A stretch of DNA of 31,585 nucleotides from Candidatus Iainarchaeum sp. (GTDB lineage Archaea > Iainarchaeota > Iainarchaeia > Iainarchaeales > JAAZKV01): the NCBI GenBank assembly GCA_028691435.1, contig JAQUZG010000006.1, positions 6,998 through 38,582 on the forward strand, written 5' to 3'. A model generated the notes under the pieces. It saw nothing but the letters and a program-made list of their open reading frames with translations. It did not search any database and was not told where the DNA came from. The position numbers were made by a program, and so were the translations under genes. Shown here piece after piece: positions 1 to 6,757 of this stretch (position 1 is the first letter of the stretch; every line of letters begins with the position of its first letter).

Positions 1-1869
1 AAAAGTATCAAGACAAGTATTACAAGAAAAAGCAAAATTTAAATTAAAATCAGATTGAGTATAATCAGAACTATTCTTAACATCAACAGTAATTCCACTA
101 AATAGAGTATTATTAAAATATGTTGAATTAATTTCATCACAAGTTAAATCACACAAATTTTTTCCAAGATTATAATCGTTTGACACAGGTGAATAAACAA
201 ATCCATCATAAGCAACAGTTTGACAATTATAATCTTTTTCTAAATCAATAGCTAAATCAAAAAAATTTAAAGAAACTGGCCAAAAGTTTGTAACAATTGG
301 AGATATATCTTGTCTAAATATTCTTCCAAAATATGAAACTGTTTGATTAGGATCAGGATCAACACCAGATTGAAAATTACACCCTAATTTATCTTCTGTT
401 GATTGTCTACCAAAATAAGTAATTTGCGGAAGAGTTGGTTGAGTGTTATAAACTGAAAAATATTTTTCACCAGTTGATAAAACAGAATTTTGAGAAGAAT
501 TTAAATTAACAGAAATTGTTTTATTTGGCCCACTAGCTTTTCCATTTAACGATAAGATAATATTTTCATTACCTATTAAATTAGAACAATTCAAATCTGC
601 GTTAACAACTGAACCTTTTGCTCCTATTCCATTTTTTGAAATATTTGAAATTTTACAATTTGAATTATTTACTGAAAAATTACAATCAGCTATATTTAAT
701 GAACTATTGCAATCTCCTGAAATTCTATAAGATTGATTATTTAAAACTGAAATAGGGTATTTTGAAAATCTTAAATTTAAATAATTTGAAGAATTATAAT
801 TAATATTACATGAATTATCACAAAAAGAAGCAGTACAATTTAATCCATTAGTACAAAGTTTTGCATTTTGAATACATTGCTTAGTTTCATCTCGCATTCC
901 ATCACAATCATCATCAATCGCATTACAAGTTTCAGCAACATTAGTATTGTCAATTATCCCATCACAATCATCATCTATTCCATTACACATTTCTGTAGCA
1001 ACATTAAAACTTGTTGACACATAACCATTACTTGTATCTCCATTATAAAAACCCCAGCAGTAATTTGTTCCAATGTTAAAACTTGGATACTTTTCAAATA
1101 TTTTCCACTTTGGTGCACTATCACTTGAAAATATAGTGCTAAATACACTATCTCCATCCAACTTTATACCACAAGCAGCAAAAGAGGAACTAGATCCATT
1201 TGGAAGCATTTTTAAGTAACAATAATTTGGTTTTTCAACAATTAATCCTTCATCAATTAGTCCATCACAATCATTGTCTATCCCGTCATTTAATATTTCT
1301 GGAGCAGAATAACAAAATGAATAAGTCATTGTCCCAGCAACATCATAAATTGGCCCCCAATTTAACGGATAAGCTACATTTTTTTCAGCCCCATGAAAAG
1401 TGTGTAATAATACATTATCATATTTCAAACCCAACAATATAAATGGAGTAGATATTGAATTCACAACAATTATTTTAATTTCATAATTACCTCCAACTTC
1501 AGGTTTCCAAGAAAAATCAGGATTTAAAATTGAATCTTGCATCGACGCCACGGCACAATACCCATAATCATTAAATATATTACTCAATAAAGGATCAGAA
1601 CTATAAGTACCAAGATTTGCACAATTATTCAATTTTACATTGTCCCAATCAGTCCAATTATTACTACCATTTTTTGTTTCAATTCTTTCTTTAATAAATA
1701 CAAAATCATCCACATAAGCATTAGAATTATAAGTAAGATCTTTAGAAAAATCAAAGAAAAAACTTTTTTCACCAGTTAAATTACCTAAATCAATCGTATA
1801 GTTTGGCCAAGTTGAAAAAACAAAATTTAAACTTAATAAAACAATTAAAATAAAAATTAATTTTTTCAA
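1..1869 (-). CDS. Secreted protein with MopE-type Asp/Cys repeats (partial, C-terminus beyond window)
   Basis: This frame is open for 623 codons, from a TTG start at 1869 to the left edge, so the C-terminus is missing. The start overlaps the stop of the upstream secreted-protein gene by 4 bases (TTGA) and has a GGTGAT ribosome site just before it, which points to translational coupling. Residues 1-20 form a signal peptide (basic KK, then a hydrophobic run ending NFVFS). Three copies of an acidic Cys motif are visible: GIDNDCDGLIDE (near 1262-1289), GIDDDCDGIID (near 960-987) and AIDDDCDGMRDE (near 897-925). These match the putative metal-binding repeat of MopE-like proteins, which is common in archaeal and bacterial surface proteins. 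The region after the repeats is rich in Cys, Asn and N-glycosylation sequons. Probable role: an exported, Cys-rich, possibly Ca- or metal-binding surface protein. Substrate unknown. Confidence 0.8.
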   Translation of the reverse strand, partial: MKKLIFILIVLLSLNFVFSTWPNYTIDLGNLTGEKSFFFDFSKDLTYNSNAYVDDFVFIKERIETKNGSNNWTDWDNVKLNNCANLGTYSSDPLLSNIFNDYGYCAVASMQDSILNPDFSWKPEVGGNYEIKIIVVNSISTPFILLGLKYDNVLLHTFHGAEKNVAYPLNWGPIYDVAGTMTYSFCYSAPEILNDGIDNDCDGLIDEGLIVEKPNYCYLKMLPNGSSSSFAACGIKLDGDSVFSTIFSSDSAPKWKIFEKYPSFNIGTNYCWGFYNGDTSNGYVSTSFNVATEMCNGIDDDCDGIIDNTNVAETCNAIDDDCDGMRDETKQCIQNAKLCTNGLNCTASFCDNSCNINYNSSNYLNLRFSKYPISVLNNQSYRISGDCNSSLNIADCNFSVNNSNCKISNISKNGIGAKGSVVNADLNCSNLIGNENIILSLNGKASGPNKTISVNLNSSQNSVLSTGEKYFSVYNTQPTLPQITYFGRQSTEDKLGCNFQSGVDPDPNQTVSYFGRIFRQDISPIVTNFWPVSLNFFDLAIDLEKDYNCQTVAYDGFVYSPVSNDYNLGKNLCDLTCDEINSTYFNNTLFSGITVDVKNSSDYTQSDFNLNFAFSCNTCLDTF

Positions 1870-2867
1870 TTTATCACCTTAAATAAATTATTGAAAAATT
1901 GAGATATTCCTTTTAAGATTGCTTCAACTGGTTCAATTCCAATTGGTTCAACATCATTAGCAATTTTATTAGCATTTAAAAGATTAGAAGTGTTAATTTC
2001 CACAGATGGAATTGTATCTTTATTTATGTTCCATTTATCAGTTAAATAATTTTGATAAGTATTCAAAGAATCAGAATAATCATTCAAAATTGTTTCCCCA
2101 CTACAAGATAAATCGTTTACTATTGCTTTACAAAATAACCTTGATCCAACAGGTAATTTTTGATCCAATATAAATGTAATTTCTTTTTTACCTGAAAAAA
2201 CTTTTTCAGTTTTAGATTCAATTAAAGTAAATAAATTATTTCCAGTTGTAGAAGGTAAAACATAGTATAATTCAGTTTTTAAATTTAAACCAAAATTATC
2301 TCCACCATCATTGACATCAATTTCGCAAATAACTTTATCAAAATTAGAAGTATAATTTTGAACAAAATTTTTATCACTTGAATTAGGAGATAAAACGTTT
2401 TTCATTTTGATTGATTTTATAAAAGCATATTGATCAATAGAATAATTTTGAGAAAAGGAGAAATTAGATTGATTAAAAGCCCCGCCCTTTCCATCAATAC
2501 ATGAATAGATTGTTGATCCATTATCAATAACATTTATATCAAAATTTCTTTTTGGAAAAGCATTTACATAAAGACTTCCATTCATATTAGTTGAACTAGA
2601 AGTAGATGTAGCAAGATTACTAAATACATTTTGATTATCAATTTTTAATAAAACTCTATTTATCCAATTAGTAGCAGTACTTGAAGCCAAAGTCCAATTT
2701 AATTTTATCAAATCATTTGGTCGATAACAATTTTTATCCAAATTAATATTAATTGTTGAAACTTTTGGTGATGTTGATGAACAATAATCATTAGTTTGAA
2801 AAGTTTGAGCAAATGTAAAATTGATTACAAAAATAAAAACTAAAAATAACCCAATTAATTTATTCAT
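1866..2867 (-). CDS. Secreted protein of unknown function (333 aa)
   Basis: I recognise no family. Residues 1-20 are a clear signal peptide (MNKLIGLFLVFIFVINFTFA, likely cut before Gln21). The mature part is Asn/Ser/Thr-rich, looks beta-strand-rich, and has several N-glycosylation sequons and scattered Cys residues (near the start, in YSCIDGKGG, in VICEIDV and in LSCSGE) that could form disulfides. This suits an extracellular Ig-like fold. The last 20 residues form an amphipathic or hydrophobic helix. The gene sits directly upstream of, and overlaps by 4 bases, the MopE-repeat protein gene, so the two are probably co-expressed and may form one surface structure. Upstream of its start lies the noncoding hairpin-repeat cluster 2955-3201. 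Confidence 0.75.
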   Translation of the reverse strand: MNKLIGLFLVFIFVINFTFAQTFQTNDYCSSTSPKVSTININLDKNCYRPNDLIKLNWTLASSTATNWINRVLLKIDNQNVFSNLATSTSSSTNMNGSLYVNAFPKRNFDINVIDNGSTIYSCIDGKGGAFNQSNFSFSQNYSIDQYAFIKSIKMKNVLSPNSSDKNFVQNYTSNFDKVICEIDVNDGGDNFGLNLKTELYYVLPSTTGNNLFTLIESKTEKVFSGKKEITFILDQKLPVGSRLFCKAIVNDLSCSGETILNDYSDSLNTYQNYLTDKWNINKDTIPSVEINTSNLLNANKIANDVEPIGIEPVEAILKGISQFFNNLFKVIN

Positions 2868-2954
2868 AAAAATCTAAAGTAATAATGTAATTAAAGTTAA
2901 TAAAGTTTATTCTTCAAGTTTTTTTAAAAAGCTTGATCAAACTTTAGATAATTT

Positions 2955-2987
2955 GTAACTCAAAGAATTGCATACAAACAGTTTTTA
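2955..2987 (-). repeat. Dispersed two-hairpin element, copy a (degenerate)
   Basis: Read on the minus strand, it is a linker ending CTGTTTGTAT followed by GCAATTC-TTT-GAGTTAC, a stem with one mismatch and one G-T pair. It is the most divergent copy: the first hairpin is weak here (AAGCTTGGT side only). It keeps the TTTGTATGCAA junction shared with the other copies. Confidence 0.55.
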
Positions 2988-3040
2988 CCAAGCTTTTAAA
3001 TGTGGCATTTATGCCCCGATTTTGATTAATCCTTAAATTC

Positions 3041-3074
3041 GCAACCTTTAGGTTGCATACAAAAAGTTTTGATC
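3041..3074 (-). repeat. Dispersed two-hairpin element, copy b
   Basis: On the minus strand this reads GATCAAAACTTTTTGTAT followed by the perfect stem GCAACC-TAAA-GGTTGC. The core is nearly identical to copy c: linker and stem differ at one or two bases. An AAAAAATC/GATTTTTT hairpin just upstream may play the part of the first stem. Confidence 0.7.
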
Positions 3075-3147
3075 AAACTCATTAAAAAATCATAGATTTT
3101 TTGATGCCCAAAAAAATTTTAATTTTTTTATAGTTTCCTAAAAATTT

Positions 3148-3201
3148 GCAACCTTTAGGTTGCACACAAAAAGTTTTGATTGACCTTTTTTTAAAAGGTC
3201 A
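3148..3201 (-). repeat. Dispersed two-hairpin element, copy c (3' of the winged-helix regulator gene)
   Basis: On the minus strand there is a first stem GACCTTTT/AAAAGGTC (3182-3200), then an 18-base linker containing CAAAACTTTTTGTGT, then a second stem GCAACC/GGTTGC (3148-3163), then a T-rich run. It lies about 50 bases downstream of the regulator stop codon. Position and orientation suit a transcript 3'-end or terminator structure. Confidence 0.7.
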
Positions 3202-3249
3202 AGGCAGAGAAGGAAGGCCATTTGTGAATTGGGTAAATTCTAATAAAAA

Positions 3250-3723
3250 TTATTTTCTGGAATTTAGTATAAAATATACTTTTTTCCCAGATCGTAATCT
3301 TTTCAAATGACCTTCTCTCATTAATTTGTTCAAACGCTGTGATGCAGCATTTGAATTTTTATAGGATAGGCGTTCTTTTACTTCACTTGCACAAACTTGA
3401 CCAGTTTCTGCTACTAATTGCATTATGTGTTGATCAGGTTCTGCAAGTAATTCTTCTTCTTTTGTGTGGGAGTTAGAAGAAGATGATACTAGTTGTTCTA
3501 AATTTGTAAGTCGTTTTTCTAAACTTGAAATTATTTTGTTTGTTTGTTCTTTTTCTTTTACTAATTTATATAGCAATATTCCAAGAAAAGCTGGATTATG
3601 TGACGCATCAATAATTTCTTCTAAGTTAGAAGTCAACTCGTTAAACTCTGGAGAAATATGCTTAACCGCATTGAGATCGTTTAACATTTGTTTAACTTCA
3701 ACTGAAGTATCATGATGTGTCAT
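3250..3723 (-). CDS. Winged-helix DNA-binding regulator (157 aa), probably autoregulated
   Basis: The protein has an N-terminal helical half (residues about 1-80) with a coiled-coil stretch (KEKEQTNKIISSLEKRLTNL) that probably dimerises it. The C-terminal half (about 92-157) has the shape of a winged helix: HIMQLVAETGQVCASEVKER (helix 1-2), NAASQRLNKLMREGHLKRLR (recognition helix and strand), then GKKVYFILN as the wing strand. It resembles small archaeal MarR/ArsR-type regulators, but I cannot name a family. The TATA box ends about 24 bases before the ATG, so the mRNA is probably leaderless. Two dyads cover the TATA box-to-start region (see regulatory entries), which suggests it represses its own gene. 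It is followed by the two-hairpin element (copy c). Other targets could include the secreted-protein operon downstream, but no matching dyad was seen there. Confidence 0.75.
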   Translation of the reverse strand: MTHHDTSVEVKQMLNDLNAVKHISPEFNELTSNLEEIIDASHNPAFLGILLYKLVKEKEQTNKIISSLEKRLTNLEQLVSSSSNSHTKEEELLAEPDQHIMQLVAETGQVCASEVKERLSYKNSNAASQRLNKLMREGHLKRLRSGKKVYFILNSRK

Positions 3724-3749
3724 AACATATCATGATAGTGTCATGATAT
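3708..3749 (-). promoter_or_regulatory. Double dyad operator over start codon and TATA box
   Basis: Dyad 1 (3727-3749) is a perfect inverted repeat, ATATCATGA-TAGTG-TCATGATAT. Dyad 2 (3708-3727) is an imperfect copy, TATCATGA-TGTG-TCATAACA. Their centres are about 20-21 bases apart, roughly two helical turns, so bound dimers would face the same side. Dyad 1 abuts the TATA box and dyad 2 spans the start codon. This is a typical layout for a repressor site. Confidence 0.65.
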
Positions 3750-3756
3750 ATATAAA
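3747..3756 (-). promoter_or_regulatory. TATA box of the winged-helix regulator gene
   Basis: The minus strand reads TTTATATATA, centred about 28 bases before the ATG at 3723. With the usual archaeal spacing the transcript would start at or near the start codon (leaderless). The box overlaps the end of dyad 1. Confidence 0.6.
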
Positions 3757-3782
3757 CCTTTCGTGTTAAAAATTTGAACTAA

Positions 3783-5234
3783 CTATTTTTTCCATTTTTC
3801 AAGAGCTAATTTTAATTCTAGATGAGTAAGAGCATATTCATGTGGGTCAATACCATACGTTTCAGCATCCACTGCTTGACGCATTGCTTTTGCTCCAGCA
3901 ATTGTTCCATTTGGGTGACCATGTATTCCACCACCAGCCATGATTAACGTATCTCTCCCCATTGCATGAATTAAAGGTTGTACTTTTGCTGGACAAAGTC
4001 CACCAGAACAAACGGCAAGCATGGGATTTAAATTTAACCAATCTTCTTGAAGTCTATGTCTAAAAATATTTTTTGAAACAATTTGTGATTCTATTGATTC
4101 ACCAACATTAACAACATCTTTTTCTCCTTCAAACATTCTACCAACTATTCCGCCAACATGAAGTTGATCAACACCAATTAATCTACAAAATTTTGCAATT
4201 GCTAACATACTAATTCCATGATTTGGATTACGAGTAAATGCAGCATGCATTGCACGGTGGCCATGTATAACTACACGTAAATCTAAATCTTTAAATGCTT
4301 GAACTGCTGACCACCCAGTTGTTAAAATATCAATTAAAACATATTCTCCACCATTACGCATTACTTCTTTTGCTCTTCTAACCATTTCAGGATAGGGGGC
4401 TGTAATATTTGGAGCATAAATTTTTTTTTCACCAGTTACTTGTTCGGCTTTATCTCTTGCTCTTAAAGTAAGTGAAATTCGTTTATCAAAATTATTCGAT
4501 TTAAGTGAAGTTAAATTTTCATCATCATTTACAAAATCACACCCACCAATCCAAGAATCATAAGCTATTAATGAATGTCCTGCTTCAGTTAATCCAACTT
4601 TTGGTTTTACACTTGTTCCAACAAAAGGTCGATATTTTTCTTTCATAATTTTTCTAATTCCATTTATTCCATACATTGGCCCAGAATAGTGTCTTATAAA
4701 AGAATTTGGAAAATCAATATCAAGTAATTTTAAATTTTTTACATCACTCATCCCAAAAATGTTCCCAGCAATTGCACTCATAATTTGTGCAACATTATGT
4801 TCTTCAAATAATTCGCAAGAATATGCTACTTTAAAAATTCCATTTTTTGGATTAAGTGAAAAAATTTTTGGTGCAAGTTTATTAAATAAATCATGAGACA
4901 TTGTGCCAATATCTGTCCAAGTTCCAATACTTGATTCAGAAGCTACTCTTTGACAAGCTGATTCAAAAGAAATACCATTAGCAGGTTCTAAATAATATTC
5001 ACAAACTAAATCATTTTTATTTGGAGTATAATTTCTATCAATATATCCTTCATATTCTTTCACTCTATTTGATGAATGATATGCTGCACGATAAAGATTT
5101 TTAACTACTGATTTTTTTGATTTTAAATTTGAGTCAAGAGTTAAAAAGTTTTTTTTAGAAGTTAACTTTAAAGAATTTGAAAAGGTTCTTGATTTTAAAA
5201 CATTATTTTTTTTAACATTTTTCAAGTTGTTCAT
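3783..5234 (-). CDS. rbcL: RuBisCO large-subunit family protein, form III-like, with two catalytic lysines replaced
   Basis: The C-terminal 420 residues match archaeal (form III / II-III) RuBisCO: GTWTDIGTM and GNIFGM (N-domain ligands), GTSVKPKVGL (K210/K212, the K175/K177 equivalents), NDDENLTS (236-243), HGHRAMHAAF (H326, R327), LHVGGIVGRMFEGE (loop 6), CSGGLCP, and GGGIHGHPNGT near the end. In a canonical enzyme, position 236 is the carbamylated Lys (KDDE or KNDE) that holds Mg; here it is Asn (AAT). The loop 6 Lys (GKMEG) is Arg366, with one extra residue before EGE. All other active-site residues I could place are kept. The first 58-60 residues are a Lys/Ser/Asn-rich extension before the usual beginning (YIDRNYTPNK). 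Canonical form III makes two 3-phosphoglycerates from ribulose bisphosphate in AMP salvage. This protein may lack normal carboxylase chemistry. No AMP phosphorylase or R15P isomerase is in the window. Confidence 0.85.
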   Translation of the reverse strand: MNNLKNVKKNNVLKSRTFSNSLKLTSKKNFLTLDSNLKSKKSVVKNLYRAAYHSSNRVKEYEGYIDRNYTPNKNDLVCEYYLEPANGISFESACQRVASESSIGTWTDIGTMSHDLFNKLAPKIFSLNPKNGIFKVAYSCELFEEHNVAQIMSAIAGNIFGMSDVKNLKLLDIDFPNSFIRHYSGPMYGINGIRKIMKEKYRPFVGTSVKPKVGLTEAGHSLIAYDSWIGGCDFVNDDENLTSLKSNNFDKRISLTLRARDKAEQVTGEKKIYAPNITAPYPEMVRRAKEVMRNGGEYVLIDILTTGWSAVQAFKDLDLRVVIHGHRAMHAAFTRNPNHGISMLAIAKFCRLIGVDQLHVGGIVGRMFEGEKDVVNVGESIESQIVSKNIFRHRLQEDWLNLNPMLAVCSGGLCPAKVQPLIHAMGRDTLIMAGGGIHGHPNGTIAGAKAMRQAVDAETYGIDPHEYALTHLELKLALEKWKK

Positions 5235-5253
5235 CTAATATTTTAAGAATTTC

Positions 5254-5263
5254 AAATATAAAA
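5254..5263 (-). promoter_or_regulatory. Probable TATA box of the RuBisCO gene
   Basis: The minus strand reads TTTTATATTT, centred about 25 bases before the ATG at 5234, consistent with a leaderless transcript. No ribosome-binding site precedes the ATG. In DNA this AT-rich the match is only moderately informative. Confidence 0.4.
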
Positions 5264-5272
5264 TACTTTGTA

Positions 5273-5313
5273 TAAAAAAAATAGAAAAAAATAGATTGAT
5301 TAAACCTATTTTT
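5273..5313 (-). terminator. Hairpin plus T-run at the end of alba
   Basis: The minus strand forms AAAAAATAG-GTTTAATCAAT-CTATTTTTT followed by a long T-rich run. The stop codon TAG of alba lies in the 5' arm of the stem. A U-rich tract is the usual archaeal terminator; the hairpin is an addition. Confidence 0.55.
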
Positions 5314-5596
5314 TCATAGTTATTGAAATTGCTGATACATTTAATGGTCTGCCATCTTCAGTTTGAACTTCTTCAGTAGAAATTTCAATACTTTTTAATT
5401 TTATATCAGTTTGTTTGTTTCTAACAATTTCAGCCACATCAACCGCACTTGAAATTGATTTTCCTCTTGCTTTAATTATAACTTCTTTTGCCCCAGCTCC
5501 AAATTGAGTAAATACTGCTAAAACATATGCCATTACTCCTTTTTTCCCAACGAACACATAGTTTGCTTGCTTTGTTTCTTTTGTTTCACTAGCCAT
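5306..5596 (-). CDS. albA: Alba family DNA/RNA-binding chromatin protein
   Basis: At 96 residues it has typical Alba length. It begins its fold at NYVFVGKKGVMAYVLAVFTQ, with the conserved GKK-x3-YV pattern, followed by EVIIKARGKSISSAVDVAEI (Alba helix 2 and the RGxxIS..V signature) and a C-terminal beta hairpin with EDGRPLNVSAISI. Alba dimers coat DNA and bind RNA in archaea; the lysines of the GKKG turn contact nucleic acid. The start is supported by a strong GGAGG site 6 bases upstream. It is a single-gene unit ending in a hairpin terminator that includes its stop codon. A histone-like protein is also encoded in this window (15929-16705), so this organism may use two chromatin systems. Confidence 0.95.
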   Translation of the reverse strand: MASETKETKQANYVFVGKKGVMAYVLAVFTQFGAGAKEVIIKARGKSISSAVDVAEIVRNKQTDIKLKSIEISTEEVQTEDGRPLNVSAISITMKK

Positions 5597-5805
5597 AATT
5601 ATTCCTCCAAGTATAAAGTATAATAATATGTTAAAATAAAAGATTTTTAAATAAAATGGTATAATTAATCAACTAAAAATAAATTACCAAAAAAAACTAA
5701 ATAAATTAATTAAAAATAAAAAATAAATACTTAATCAATTTAAAAATTAGATATAAAAAAATAAAAACTAAAAATAAAAAAAAATAATTGAAAATTAAAT
5801 TTCAA

Positions 5806-6669
5806 TTATTTTAAAAGTTGCATTGTTCTTGAGAAGATTGTTGGTGTTGCACCAGGATCATAATTGAAATAAACAACTGTTCCACCAAGGAAATTATCTT
5901 TTACAATTATTGCAGGATAAGTTTTTGGTGAATTTTCAACATCAATATATGCTATTTGTGTTGAACCAGATGTTGGTTGTATTGCTAGAGTTCTTAATTG
6001 TAATGGTGATGATCCAATTGGAGGAGAAATATCAAACGGCTTCATAATTTCATTTTTGAAATCATTCTTTTTTATTCTTCCAATTACACTTATTTCTGCA
6101 CCAGGTTTACATGCGTTTAATCCAACAGCGTTAGGAACACAATCAGCAGGAGAATATTCTCCAAGATTTACTTCCCATCCTAAAGCATCAGATGCAATTG
6201 CATTATTAAATTGAACATTTCTATAAACTCCAGAATTTAATACTACTACTAATTTTCCGCCTTTTTGAACAAATTTCTGTAATGCATCACTCATTGCAAG
6301 AGTTAGACTTCTATCAGTAGTGTTTGATTGATCAAGAATTATAACATTATATTGTATTAATTCTTCACTTGCATAATCACTAAATGATTGCGGGTCTCTT
6401 ATTTGATAATTTAAAAATTGTTTCATTGAATCAAGAGAATTTGCTTCTTGAAGCGAAGGAATACCTAAAAATAAAACATTTACTTTTTCACTTGAACCAG
6501 GTAAAAAAGGCACATTAATTACACCAAAGTAATTTAATGAAACTATTCCCACAATTATTAACAATATTAAAGGCACTAAACCTTCTAAATTGAATCTTTT
6601 TATTGGATTAAATCCACCAACTGGGTCAGCTCCGATTGGACCAGCACCAGCACCATCTTCAGGATACAT
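5806..6669 (-). CDS. Membrane-anchored protein with GATase/flavodoxin-like extracytoplasmic domain, paralog 1 (287 aa)
   Basis: A Gly/Pro-rich N-terminus (MYPEDGAGAGPIGADPVGGF) and basic NPIKRF precede one transmembrane helix (LVPLILLIIVGIVSLNYFGV, about residues 31-50). The rest should lie outside the cell. It starts with an alpha/beta strand, KVNVLFLGIP, and contains NVIILDQSN and a helix plus KFVQKGGKLVVVLNSGV, the pattern of a glutamine-amidotransferase-like or DUF4350-like fold in which no catalytic triad is evident. Two Cys (ADCVPNAVGLNACKPG) could form a disulfide. It shares topology and the KGG(K/R)LV strand with the next gene upstream (6758-7681), so the two are paralogs. The ribosome site GGGGAGTGAT directly precedes the ATG. 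Function unknown; a sensor or surface-binding role is an inference. Confidence 0.7.
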   Translation of the reverse strand: MYPEDGAGAGPIGADPVGGFNPIKRFNLEGLVPLILLIIVGIVSLNYFGVINVPFLPGSSEKVNVLFLGIPSLQEANSLDSMKQFLNYQIRDPQSFSDYASEELIQYNVIILDQSNTTDRSLTLAMSDALQKFVQKGGKLVVVLNSGVYRNVQFNNAIASDALGWEVNLGEYSPADCVPNAVGLNACKPGAEISVIGRIKKNDFKNEIMKPFDISPPIGSSPLQLRTLAIQPTSGSTQIAYIDVENSPKTYPAIIVKDNFLGGTVVYFNYDPGATPTIFSRTMQLLK

Positions 6670-6757
6670 ATATCACTCCCCCTAACAAACTTTTATATCC
6701 ATTGTTTTTTAATTATAATCATTATTTAAAAATTAATAGAATTGCTCCTTAATAAAC

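Larger units (their letters stand above)
2868..3249. other. Noncoding stretch with three copies of a hairpin repeat
   Basis: This 382-base gap separates the start of the secreted-protein operon from the end of the winged-helix regulator. I see no credible ORF. It contains three copies of the two-hairpin element listed separately (2955-2987, 3041-3074, 3148-3201). It also holds a 12-base perfect palindrome, GGCATTTATGCC (3004-3015), an AAAAAATC/GATTTTTT hairpin (about 3085-3103), and an AAGCTT-containing inverted repeat near 2921-2950. The promoter of the 2867 gene should lie near 2870-2910, but no single TATA box stands out. Confidence 0.7.

Noticed and set aside
3004..3015. 12-base palindrome GGCATTTATGCC as a regulator site
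   Set aside because: It is an isolated perfect palindrome with no second copy in the window and no nearby promoter I can place, so function cannot be supported.
3041..3201. CRISPR-like spaced repeats
   Set aside because: Only three copies at uneven spacing, the sequence varies, the spacers are not uniform, other copies lie at distant gene ends, and no cas genes are present.
3783..5234. RuBisCO gene as a decayed pseudogene
   Set aside because: The frame is intact over 483 codons, and all other catalytic and structural motifs are conserved; decay would not be confined to two lysines.
6690..6699. GATATAAAAG as the TATA box of the 5806-6669 gene
   Set aside because: The spacing would start the mRNA at the ATG, leaving out the strong GGGGAGTGAT ribosome site; the two signals conflict, so I left it unannotated.
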